A stretch of DNA of 64,000 nucleotides from positions 72,487,601-72,551,600 of the forward strand of contig NC_088102.1 of assembly GCF_036370855.1 (NCBI RefSeq), given 5' to 3'. This document shows, in pieces, positions 41,041-51,917 of this stretch. The notes under the pieces were generated by a model. It did not search any database. It was not told the origin of the DNA and saw only the letters and a program-made list of their open reading frames with translations. The translations under genes and the position numbers were made by a program. Numbering within the stretch: the first letter of the stretch is position 1; each line of letters opens with the position of its first letter. This stretch comes from Dromaius novaehollandiae (Eukaryota > Chordata > Aves > Casuariiformes > Dromaiidae).

Positions 41041-42555
41041 TAAAGGAAGAAATGTAGCAGGAACTGGCTGCACTCAAGGGAAGAAGGGAATTTTGCTGCT
41101 GTCATACCGGTGGGGGAGGACGGTGGCATTATGGGTAGGCGTGCCTCAAAGGGAGGCCATGGCCTGTCTTCCTGCATGCCACCAAGCGTTGGCCCCATCC
41201 GAGACAGCAAGGCACGCGGTTTGTGTCCGTGATTGGAGGCATCACCCACAAGGGGTACAAAGGAGGGTTGGGAAGAAAGCTGAAGGCATGTCTCTCAATG
41301 CTAAATATCCCTCTCTGGCTTCCCAGCTGCTGCACTTCCATCTCCATAATCAGCTCACAGCTTTGGTACCTCCCATGAATGTTCCGCCAGTTAAACACAG
41401 AAGGTCTACATGCTCAATGGTTACGCTGCATTAGCTTTCTATGCTGCTCTTTCCTCTCTATGTGGTCAGTGCATATGCTGCATGAGCTTTCTATGCCACT
41501 CTTGTCTCTCTGCAAGGCCTGCCGGCATTTGTACGCAGTCCATACCGGAATGCTGAGGTCTGACAAGCCCCTGCCACTAGTCCACTTCCCGACAGCTTCT
41601 GTTGCTGTGACCTGCTACTCTTTCAACTAGGGAAGCAAGTGGCTATGCACTGAGCTTTGCAGCCAAGGGAGGATGTGTCCTGCGAGAGCCCTGACTCAGC
41701 TGCTGGTCTGCACCTCATCCCTGGTGTCTGTACACAGTGGGAAAATCCCCACACTGGGGCACTGGAGCTGTCTGTTGCACTGCAGCTGCAAAAAATGTCC
41801 CCACATGGCAGCTGAGCTTGCCTGGGCAGAGGAGGATTCCCACCAGCTGTGACGCAACTGTGGGCAGGTGCTGGCCACCCTCATCCCTGCCTTGGAAGGG
41901 GGTTCCGTGATGTTGGATGAAGGGTGCATTCCGAGGTGGAGCGAGGTGCTGGGAACTCCCCTGCCCTTGGGTGAGGGCTGCTGCCACAACTTAGAGGAGG
42001 CCCAAGAGACCTGCAAGGCATTGCTGGGCTGAACTGCTTTGCTGGTACAGCCAGCCACGAGCATAGGTCCCCTTGACAACCAAATCCACCTAGCTACCTA
42101 CTGCAGATGCTGAAGCAGCCACCCTTCCAGGTGTTGTGTGGGAGGGAAACAAGGGGACAGGGCTGGGGCCATGCCTGATTCACCAGACCTGAAAAGGGCA
42201 CAGACTGGAAGTGGCATCCTCCCATGTTCCCACTGCAGTCGGTGGGGAGAAACAGGCCATACAGGGGGGGAACGCAGGTGCAGGCTGGACTGAACCATCC
42301 CAGGCACTGTCTCCCTCTGCCCTCCCAGTTCTGCACCAGCACCTGCACTAGCAGGGAGCAGGGCCTAGCAGCTCGGCAGTGGCAGTGCAACCTCAGGCCA
42401 ATGCCGCACAGGGTAAGGAAGCCCTTTGTGTCAGGAAGGCCTTGAAGTGGCCAGAGCTTTCCAGATCCTTTTGCCTTGGGGTGATGTTTCAGTGCATCTG
42501 CACAGGGCCGACAGCGTGGCACGACTGAAGCTGCCCTGCGCTCTGCCTTGTGTTC
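41041..42555. other. Duplicated spacer block between E and F, unassigned
   Basis: Matches 14041-15520 and 28430-29800. A short local duplication (ctatgtggtcagtgcatatg after a similar ctacatgctcaatggtta piece, 41400-41490) is found only in this copy. No gene seen. Confidence 0.45.
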
Positions 42556-43519
42556 ACGGAAGCACAGAAGCACACAACGGCAGAGGTTGGAAGGGACCTC
42601 TGGAGATCATCGCGGCCAATGCCTCTGCCCATGAGGGTCATCTAAAGCCCATCGCTCAGGACCCTATCCAGATGCCTCTGCAACGCCTCCAAAGACGGAG
42701 ACTCCACGACCTCCCCAGGCAACCTGTTCCCGGGCTCTGTCACCCTCACAGGAAAGAAGCTTATCCTGCTGGGCAGACGGAACTTCCTGGGTTTCAGGTT
42801 GTGCCCGTTGCCTCTTGTCCTATCGCTGGGCACCACTGAAAAGCTCTTGACACCCTCCCTTCAGATATTTATGCCCACTGATAAAGATCCCCCCACAGGC
42901 TTCCCTTCTCCACCAAGAACAGGCCCAGTTCTCTCAGCCTTTCCGCGTGTGACAGATGCTCCCATCCCTTAAGCATCATACGAGCCAAATAGGCCTCGAC
43001 CTTCCGAGCCCCATCCTTGCCTGCTTGGACAACATCCCTCCATTCCTCCCACATTTCCTGACGCTGGCTCCACACCAGCCCTTCCTCAGCTTTTCGCAGT
43101 TCTCCTTAACCATGGTGTCAAACAAGTGTCACATAGCATTGGTGTGCTGTTAGAGTAACCCTACTGATGAGGAGCTCCTAAGAAATCAAGCTCCATTTCA
43201 AGCTGACTGTGCTTCCTCTTGCTTTAGCATACAAACGGAAATGCAGAGCACACATGATAAGACAGTTCCTGCAGGCATCTTGATCCTCGTGCACTGCTGG
43301 ACCCTCCTCTCCTGCCTAAGCCCTTTCCCTAAGCACAGTGGCCTAGGAGACCTTGTTGGCAAAGCTCCTCCTCCCTTCCTCCTCCTCTATGAGCCCTTTT
43401 TCACTGGAGTTCGGGCCAGCTTATTCAGGCCACCCTCCTGAGACATCAGCTCATCTCCTGAGCCTCACGACAGACCACTCTTGTGCTCTCTGGAGGCTCT
43501 CCTTCATTCCCTGCTGGCT
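42556..43519 (-). mobile_element. CR1-like LINE pieces before gene F, minus strand
   Basis: CR1 3'-end wording at 42570-42980 followed by more upstream CR1-like sequence, as at 15521 and 29801. Confidence 0.65.
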
Positions 43520-44524
43520 GCGCTGCCCTCAGGCTGATGCTGGGGAGGTTAAATGTGATGATCACAAAGGCAAGGCCCTGCCAGGGACACCACCCATGCA
43601 GAGCAATGTTAACCTGGGGGAGGTCTCCACTCCTGGGCAGAACGTCTCCTTGACCAGCAGGCTCAAGGGAACCAACACCGGTCTCCCATGACCCTCAGAT
43701 TTGTCCCCAGAGCACATTGGATGCTCTGGATTTGCTCCAGGTCTCTGTGGCACTGGCACTGCAAAGAGATACTGATACACAGAAGCCTAGCATTATCGTA
43801 CTCTGAAATGCAGCTGGCTGAGCAGAAACAGAAGCAGGTGGTGAGATGCTGGCTGTTCAGCAGGCCCAGCAGGTGCGTGTGCCCTGACACACAGCAGCAC
43901 TCAGGCTGCTGCAGCTGCTTCCCCTTGGGGGCTGGTGTGCAGTGGGGGAACCAACTCCTTCCTGCCTTGGTGCTGTGTGGAGTGAGCATGGCTGCCATGG
44001 AAGTTTGGGACTGTGCGGCACACGCCTGCAGGCAGCGCCTCCATCCGACTGCAAGCTACTGTGAGGGGCCCAGGCCCTCCTGCCAATGTGCCATGGAGCC
44101 TGGGGCTGGGCTTGACTTGGTGCCGCCCTGGAGCTTTCTAGCCCAGAGCCAGCCCCAGTGCCTGCCCCATGTGGAGGGCTGCAGTGCGGAGGGACCTGGT
44201 GCCAGAGGTCAGCCCCACAGCAGCAAGGAGGCTGCAGCAGATGCTGCCCCCTGCAGAGAACTGTCGCTCTTGCCAGGCTCCCTGGCACAGTGTGACACAC
44301 CCAGAACCACGTAGGCTCAGACATAGGGAGGGCTCGTACACCCTGCACCCACTGCAGCACCCAGGTGGGGAGTCCTGCTCAGATCATCATCAGGCTCCCC
44401 ACGGGGACAGCCAGGCAGGCACCCACCCACTGGTGGGGAGCGCATGATGGCAGAAGTGGAGCCGAGACGCATATATGGGCATGCACGGGGATGGAGAAGG
44501 TTATTGGAGGCTGGGGCTCCGTCA
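43520..44524. repeat. Conserved 5' flank of gene F
   Basis: Copy of the ~1.1 kb upstream block with small deletions around 44030 and 44250. No gene seen. Confidence 0.55.
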
Positions 44525-44702
44525 GATGGGAGATAACCCTCCTGATAATGTCTCAAAAGGTGCCTAATGCCGTTGATTGGCTCCCCTGGCAGCGGGGCCT
44601 GCGCTTCTGCCTATATATTGCCCCCACCACCACAGCAGTCTCTGGTGGCCCAGGAGGCGAGCGGGTGCTGGGGGCTGCACTGTGGGGCAGGAGGTGTTTG
44701 GG
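44525..44702 (+). promoter_or_regulatory. Promoter of gene F: GATA, CCAAT and TATA motifs
   Basis: AGATAA 44531-44536, TGATAA 44543-44548, ATTGG 44576-44580 and TATA box 44612-44619. All motifs are kept although the gene body is damaged, so F may still be transcribed. Confidence 0.65.
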
Positions 44703-47700
44703 ATGGCCACCACCAGCCAGCTCCTTGTCAGAGTGCTGGGGCTGCTGCTGTGCGTGCAGCTCTGCAGGGGTGAGTGCCTGTGGGCTCCCCGGGGCTGGAG
44801 CTGCCTGCCCTCTGCAAGGCCCACGTGGACCTCAACACCGCTCATGTCATCTGCAAGGAGCTGGGCTGTGGAGCAGCTCTGGCCATCATTGGGGCGGCAC
44901 GCTTTGGGGCAGGAGCCGTGCCCATCTGGGATGGGGGCTTTGAGTGTGCAGGCAACGAATCCCTCCTGTCTGCCTGCGCCCGCAGGCTGCCCCATGGCCA
45001 GGGCTGCACCAATGCCAGTGATGCCGGCATCATCTGCTCCCATAAGAGCACGGGGTGCAAGGCAGAGGTTGCAGCAGGGGGTGCGGGGAGAAGGGCAGCA
45101 GAGACAGGGGTGCCCTGGTCAGGGATGTGGCAGGGAGGCTGCAGGCTGGCTTGTGGCAGTCCCCAGGGGAGCGGGGAGGCAGCAGGGTGTGGGGAGGCAG
45201 AGGGCTGCCATGCCTGAGTACTCCCACCTTTGTAGAGGCACGGGGCACAGAGCCGTCGTCTCCAGCACCCTTTCTCCCTCCCAGCCTACACGGGCTTCAG
45301 GCTGGTGAACAGCAGCACAGAGTGCGCAGGGCAGGTGGAGCTGGAGGCACGCGGCACCTGGGGCTCCCTCTGCGATGCCAGCTGGGATATGCCCGATGCC
45401 CAGGTGCTCTGCCACCACCTCAGCTGCGGCTTTGCCGCCTCCGTGCCCCACAGAGGGTATTTTGGGACAGGGAGCGACCCGCTGTGGCAGGACACGTTTC
45501 ACTGCAGCGGGACCAAGTCCCACCTGGGAGAGTGCCCTGCCACGGTGCTGGGGACCCCCGCCTGCTCACCAGGCCGCACTGCCGCAGTCAATTGCTCAGG
45601 TGCGTGCAGGGCAGGTGGTGTCAGACAGGAGGGCCTGCTGTGGGGAGGGGACCTGGCACCCCAAAAGGAGGTGTGGCCCTCCCTCTCACTGCCACCAGGA
45701 GCTGTGGGGCACAGGGCCCGTCTGGGGAAGCAGGGCCATGTCAGGGCAGGAGGAGGGCTGAGCCCAGGCACAGGGCAGCAGGCACATGGGCAGGAGGAGG
45801 GCAGTGGGGCTGTGCTGTCCCCCAGCATCCCATGGGGCTCCTTGGCACCCTGCGGTCCCCACAGCGCCTCAGGACATCTCGCCTCTCTGTGGGGCCAGGT
45901 GGCACTGAACCCCTGAGGCTGGTGGATGGGGAGAGCCGCTGTGATGGCCGCCTGGAGGTGGCCCTGGGTGGGGCCTGGGGCCAAGTCCTGGCTCAGCAGT
46001 GGGACGCCAGCAGCACCAGTGTGGTGTGCCAGCAGCTCCGGTGTGGCACAGTGCAGAAGGCCTACACCGCCCCAGTGCCGGGGCCAGGCTCGAGCCCCCT
46101 GGGGCTGAGTGGGCTCCGGTGCACGGGCACGGAGGCTCGCCTGGCCCAGTGCAACTCCACGCTGCCCAGCACCACACTGCTGGCCACGTCAAGCAAGCGG
46201 TGTCTGTGTGCTCAGGTGAGTGTGCCGGGAAGGGCCCCAGGGCGCCATGGGGGACCGAGCGGCTGCCCCATCCCGGGCTGTCTCTGGCTGCAGGGAGCCA
46301 GCAGGTGCGGCTGGCGAGCGGCCCTGGGCGCTGTGCTGGGAGAGTGGAGGTCTACGTGCAGGGGGCCTGGATCCATGTCTGCGAGGACGCCTGGGACCTC
46401 TGGGACGCCACCGTCGACTGCCACCAGCTGGGCTGTGGAGAGGCCCTGGCAGCGCCCGGCTTGGCCCACTATGCCCGGGGCTCGGTGCCAGTGTGGCTGG
46501 GCGCCGGTGGCTGCTCCGGGGCCAAGGTGACATTCTGGGACTGCCCGGCCCCAGCCCCGGACCCAGGGCATCACAGCTGCAAGCAGGGCGCTGACGTGGC
46601 AGCCTTCTGCTCAGGTCAGCGCCATGGTCCACCGTGTCCAGGGGCAGCAGGGCTGTGGGACCGGCCGTAGCACCAGCCCTCCCCACGGACCTCCCTGACT
46701 AGCTCCCCACACCCTGGGCAGTCCTGGGGGGTGAGATGGCACCTTTGCCCCACTGCCTCGAGGTGTCCGCTCCTTGGGGTGCTTCTCTTAGTTCCAGGGG
46801 AGGTGGGTGGAGTGGCCAGGACAGTGGGGGTGTCTGCCCAGCTCCAGCTGAGCCATGCACCCCCACCATGCTGCCCCCTTGCAGAGCTCACAGTCCTGCG
46901 GCTGGTGGGCAGCAGCAGCTGCACCGGGTGCCTGGAGGTCTTCTACAATGGGACATGAGGCAGTGTGTGCGCCAATGGCACCAGCCCGGCCACAGCCGCC
47001 GTGGTGTGCCAGCAGCTGGGCTATGGGGCCACGGGCAGCTGGCATCTGCCCTCACAACCACACAGGGCTCAGGCCCCGCGTGGCTGGCCTGGGTGCAGTG
47101 CGAGCTGGGGGCCAACTCCCTCTGGCACTGCCCCTCAGCACCCTGGCAGCTGCAGCCCTGCGACTCCCCTGGCGATACCCACATCACGTGCGACGGGGAC
47201 CCTGGAGGCACCAGAGTGACTCCCACGCCAGCCATGGCAACTGGATGCCCAGACGGCGCAGCCTGCACAGGTAGCTCTGCCTGCGCAGGGCAGCGTGGTG
47301 GCCCCAGGGATCCTCCAGCTGGCGCAGTCCAGTGGAGGGGGAGCAGCTCTGGCAAGGAGACCCCAGCTGCCGAGCACTGCCCTGAGCTGCATGCAGTCCC
47401 CCCAGGCACAGGGGTGCCCTCCTTGGCCTCCCTGTCCCTCAAGCTGCTCCCCTGCATCCTCTTGTGGGTCCACAGTGATGCAGGATGGGACAGGGTTCCC
47501 GACATCCTTCCAGCTCTGCCGTGTTGGTGTCCTCGCAGGTGCCCACAGGAGCCCCGCGGGGGGTGCTGGGGCCATGCCGGTGCCCACCATCCTCTGCATT
47601 GTCCTGGGCACTCTGCTCTGCCTGGCCCTGGGGGCCCTCGCCGTGCAGGCATGGCGTGCCATGGCTCGGCACAGAGGTGGGTCGCACCAGGGTTCTCCGG

Positions 47701-49194
47701 GGCTGAATCTACCAGGACGAGGCGCCAGGGCAGAGCCAGTCAGGGCTGGGGCTGCTGATGGCTCCCGGGACTGCCCGGCCATGGGGCGGCCCAGCTGCAC
47801 AGGCTGGGGGCAGGTGCAGCGTTGGAGGCCAGGAGGCCAGTGCCAAGCGACGGCAGGACCTGGCGCGGCACGAGGGCCAGGCAGGGGCACCAGAGCCACT
47901 CGGTGGATGGGGCACAGCAGTGGAGCTGGGCCACAGGGATATCGGGGGCACAGCTGGTGACCCCCACCATCCCATGTGCTGTGCTCATGGCCTGGGGTTA
48001 TGGCTGCCCTTGCTTTCCAGGCCCTGGCAGAGCTGGGGACACAATCTCTGAGGCCGTCTATGAGGAGCTTGACTACACTCTGACGCCAGAGTACCAGGAG
48101 GTGCCCAGTGGCTCAGGTGTGTGCACCCTGACTCCCGTGGGAAGAGGCCAGCCCAGCCCGGCGCCTCTTCCAGGGGAGGGAGGTCTCTGCGCTGAGGCCC
48201 CCACGCACCCGCTGCAGCAGCTGTGCTGGGAGCCCAGCCATGTGCTGGCCACGGGGAGCTGCAGTGCAGGGCTGTATCCTGGCCCCTCACAGTCCACACT
48301 GTGCGGTGAGGCTGTCCTGCCCAGGGTGCTGGCCAGGCCGTGGGACTGGGCAGCCTCTCCTAACGCCCCATCCTCCAGGCTCTGTGTCGGAGGGCACAGT
48401 GACGAAGCTGCCGTATTACACCAGCGACAGCGTGGAGGTCAGCAGCCCCGCGACAGCAGCAGGTATGGGGCCGGAGTGCAGGGCCGTGCTGCAACGTGCC
48501 CAGAAGTGCAGCCTTCGCGCTGCAGCCGGTGCCAGCCTGGGGCCTCACATGGTGCCTGTGCAGCATGGCCATGTGGCCCTTGGTTATTTTCTGGGCCGAC
48601 ACTCGTGGCTAGGGACGAGCCTCTGGGCTGCTGGCTCCATCCGAGAGCTGGCAGCCCCATGCCGTAGGCCCCAATGTCGGCACCCCTAGCTCTGTGGCCG
48701 GTGGGGGCTGGCACAACATGACCCCTGCCCCAGCCTTCATTTCACTGCCCCGTCTGTCGCAGACACCCCTGCCCTGCCCAGGCACGACCCCCCAGATGGG
48801 TATGATGATGCCACAGCTGTCCTGCACCCGGGACAGGCTGCTGCTCTGGGGCCAAGTGACAGAGATGTCTCTGAAGTGGCCACGCTGGGAGGTAAGAGGT
48901 GCCGCAGCCTGCACAGCAGCACTGCTGTTCCCAGTGCCATGATGTCCTGCCAGGAGAGACAGCTCCCATGTGCTGTGCCGCAGCAGTGGGCAGTGCCTAG
49001 GCATAGGGGGAGCGGGGGGATGAAATGGCCCCTACAGACACCGGCCATGCTGTCCGCAGCGGGGAGCTGGTCCTCGCTGAGCCACCCAAAGCAGTGAGGA
49101 GCCACGACTGACGGTCAGGCTTCGGTTCCCAGGGACGCGAGCTACGATGACGTGGGCATCATCAGCCCCGGGACGTTGCTGTGAGCATGGCAGG
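44703..49194 (+). pseudogene. Gene F: decayed SRCR receptor lacking SRCR1-2 and half of SRCR3
   Basis: Parts: signal peptide 44703-44769; SRCR3 remnant about 44809-45041; SRCR4 45285-45599; SRCR5 45899-46215; SRCR6 46294-46614; SRCR7 46885-47270; transmembrane 47539-47676; tail 48021-48116, 48379-48462, 48763-48891 and 49060-49194. A deletion joins intron 1 to the middle of SRCR3 at a shared ccctc (44808-44812), removing the SRCR3 acceptor. The SRCR3 donor is AT. SRCR5 is one base short near 46170-46190. SRCR7 has TGA at 46956-46958 in place of the conserved Trp and is one base short near 47035. The last exon stops early at 49095-49097. Tail exons 1-3 are intact with YEEL and YDDA. Skipping SRCR3, 5 and 7 would leave a short open receptor with SRCR4 and 6; that is inference. 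Confidence 0.8.
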
Positions 49195-49415
49195 GCCACA
49201 CTGCAGCAGTCCCTGAGGACACGTGTGGTGCCATGGGGCTCTGCACCCACGCAGCCACAGGCCAGCCACAGGACGCATCGTCTGTCTCATTAACCGCCCA
49301 CTCGGGCCAGTCAGGGACTATGGGCACCATGGAGATATGCCTCCATCATCCCTCCCGCGCAGCCCTCCAGGCGCTGCCTGAGTTTGTGCTTCCACTGTGC
49401 ATTTCTCTCTCTTCT

Positions 49416-49421
49416 ATTAAA
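49416..49421 (+). terminator. Polyadenylation signal of gene F
   Basis: ATTAAA at the shared position. The following AATAAA of other copies reads AATTAAA here. Confidence 0.6.
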
Positions 49422-49429
49422 AAAATTAA

Positions 49430-50050
49430 AAAATGTTTGGAGCCTCGGCCCCAAGGTGAGGGCTTCGGGCACATTGCCATATCGCCAGGGGTGGCTGGGG
49501 TGGACAAGGAGCATGTCCTGCTCAGAGTGAGCTCTGTTGCACATAGCCAGTAACTCTCCTGCCGGCCTCACACGGCTCCAGTTAATTGCTATTGCTGCTG
49601 CAGGTCTTTCGCCCGCACTGTCCTACACTGGGATGTCACCACACACGGCGCTCTGACCACTGTTGCCTTCACCCGCCCCAGAGCAGCGCTGCACCAGGTC
49701 GACATTTGCCATCGCTGGTGGTGCACACTGCCCATGGCAGGGACTGCAGTGGAGCAAGCGTTGCTCTATAGAAAGAGCCAAGCATGGGCAGCGCTGCCTG
49801 ATGCAGCAGTGGTGGAGCAGCTGGCAGGCTTCCTCTCCTCGCTGGAGGTTTCCCTTGCTGTAAGGCAGGCCTGCAGCCCAAACACAAAGGCAGGACAATA
49901 GTGTGAAAATTGGAGATGTCTTGGAGGGAGGCTATGGTCTGCCTTCCTGCTTGCCACCTAGTAAAAGCCCCCATCTGGGAGAGCAGGGCAGATGCTTTGT
50001 CTCCTTGATTGCAGGCATCACTGGGCACCACTGAAAGCAGTCTAGCCCCA
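49430..50050. repeat. 3'-flank block after gene F
   Basis: Copy of the spacer block at 6330. It is the best match to the last copy in the window (63349-63925), which lies behind module H2. No gene seen. Confidence 0.6.
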
Positions 50051-50744
50051 TCTTCTTCACACACTCCCTTCACATATTTATACCCATCAATAGAGACCCC
50101 CCCCCCATCAGGCTTCCCTTCTCCACCACGAACAGGCCCAGTTCTCTCAGCCTTTCCTCGTGTGACAGATGCTCCCATCCCTTAAGCATCATACGAGCCA
50201 AATGGGCCTTGACCTTCTCAGCCCCATCCTTGCCTGCTTGGACGACATCCCTCCATTCCTCCCACATTTCCTGACGCTGGCTCCACACCAGCCCTTCCTC
50301 AGCCTTTCGCACTTCTCCTTAACCATGGCGTCAAACAGGCGTCACATAGCATTGGTATGCTGTTAGAGTAACCCTACTGACGAGGAGCTCCTAAGAAATC
50401 GAGCTCCCTTTCAGGCTGACTGTGCTTCCTCTTCGTTTAGATTACAAACAAAAATACAAAGCGCACATGACAAGACAGTTCCTGCAGGCAGTTATGATTC
50501 TAATGCACTGCTGGACCCTCCTCTCCTGCCTGAGCCCTTTCCCTAAGCACAGCAGCCTGGGAGACCTTGTTGGCAAAGCTCCTCCTCCCTTCCTCCTCCT
50601 CTATGTGCCCTTTTTCACTGGAGTTCAGGCCAGCTTATCCAGGCCATCCTCCTGAGACATCAGCTCATCTCCTGAGCCTCACAACAGACCACTCTTGTGC
50701 TCGCTGTAGGCTCTCCTTCATTCCCTGCTGCCTGTGCTGCACTT
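50051..50744 (-). mobile_element. CR1-like LINE pieces between F and G, minus strand
   Basis: A short CR1 3' piece (50060-50200, with a C-rich run at about 50097-50107) joins more upstream CR1-like sequence. The NACHT and 14041-type blocks are missing, making this the shortest spacer, about 2.5 kb between F and the G promoter. Confidence 0.6.
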
Positions 50745-51739
50745 AGGCAGATGCTGGGGAGGCAAAGCCCTACCAGTGACAACACCCATGCAGAGCGATA
50801 TTCACCTGGGGGATGTCCCCACTCCTACCCAAAATGTCCCAAATGACCAGCAGGCTCAAGGGAACCAACACCGGTCTCCCATATCCCTCAGATTTGTCCA
50901 AGAGCCTCTCAGTTGCTCTGGATTTGCTCCAGGTCTCTGTGGCACTGGCACTGCAAAGAGATACTGATACACAGAAGCCTAGCGTTATCATACTCTGAAA
51001 TGCAGCTGGCTGAGCAGAAACAGAAGCAGGTGGTGAGATGCTGGCTGTTCAGCAGGCCCAGCAGATGCCTGTGCTCTGACACAGAGCAGCACTCGGGCTG
51101 CTGCAGCTGCTTCCCCTTGGGGGCTGGTGTGCAGTGGGGGAACCAACTCCTTCCTGCCTCGGCACTGCATGCGGCAAGCGTGGCTGCCATGGGGACTGTG
51201 GGGCTGAGGGGCACAGGCCTGCAGGCAACTGGATAGCACCTCCATCCACCCACAGGCTGCTGTGAGGAGCCCAGGCCCTCCTGCCAATGTGCCATGGAGC
51301 CTGGGGCTGGGCTTGACTTGGTGTCGCCCTGGAGCTTTCTAGCCCAGAGCCAGCCCCAGTGCCTGCCCCATGTGGAGGGCTGCAGTGCGGAGGGACCTGG
51401 TGCCAGAGGTCAGCCCCACAGCAGCAAGGAGGCTGCAGCAGATGCTGCCCCCAGCACAGGACAGTCCCTGTCAAGGAAGGGCTCTTGTCATGCTCCCTGG
51501 CACAGTGTGACACACCCAGACCCATGCGGGATCAGGCATAGGAAGGGCCCACACACCCTGCACCCACTGCAGCACCCAGGCGGGGAGCTCTGCTCAGATC
51601 ATCATCAGGCTCCCCACGGGGACAGCCAAGCAGGCACCCACCCACTGGTGGGGAGCGCATGATGCCAGAAGTGGAGCCGAGACGCATATATGGGCATGCA
51701 CGGGGATGGAGAAGGTTATTGGAGGCTGGGGCTCCGTCA
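50745..51739. repeat. Conserved 5' flank of gene G
   Basis: Copy of the ~1.1 kb upstream block. No gene seen. Confidence 0.55.
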
Positions 51740-51917
51740 GATGGGAGATAACCCTCCTGATAACGTCTCAAAAGGTGCCTAATGCCGTTGATTGGCTCCC
51801 CTGGCAGCGGGACCTGCGCTTCTGCCTATATATTGCCCTCCCCACCACAGCAGCCTCTGGTGGCCCAGGAGGCGAGCGGGTGCTGGGGGCTGCACTGTGG
51901 GGCAGGAGGTGTTTGGG
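51740..51917 (+). promoter_or_regulatory. Promoter of gene G: GATA, CCAAT and TATA motifs
   Basis: AGATAA 51746-51751, TGATAA 51758-51763, ATTGG 51791-51795 and TATA box 51827-51834. Window base 1, upstream of gene A, aligns a few bases after this CCAAT box. Confidence 0.65.
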
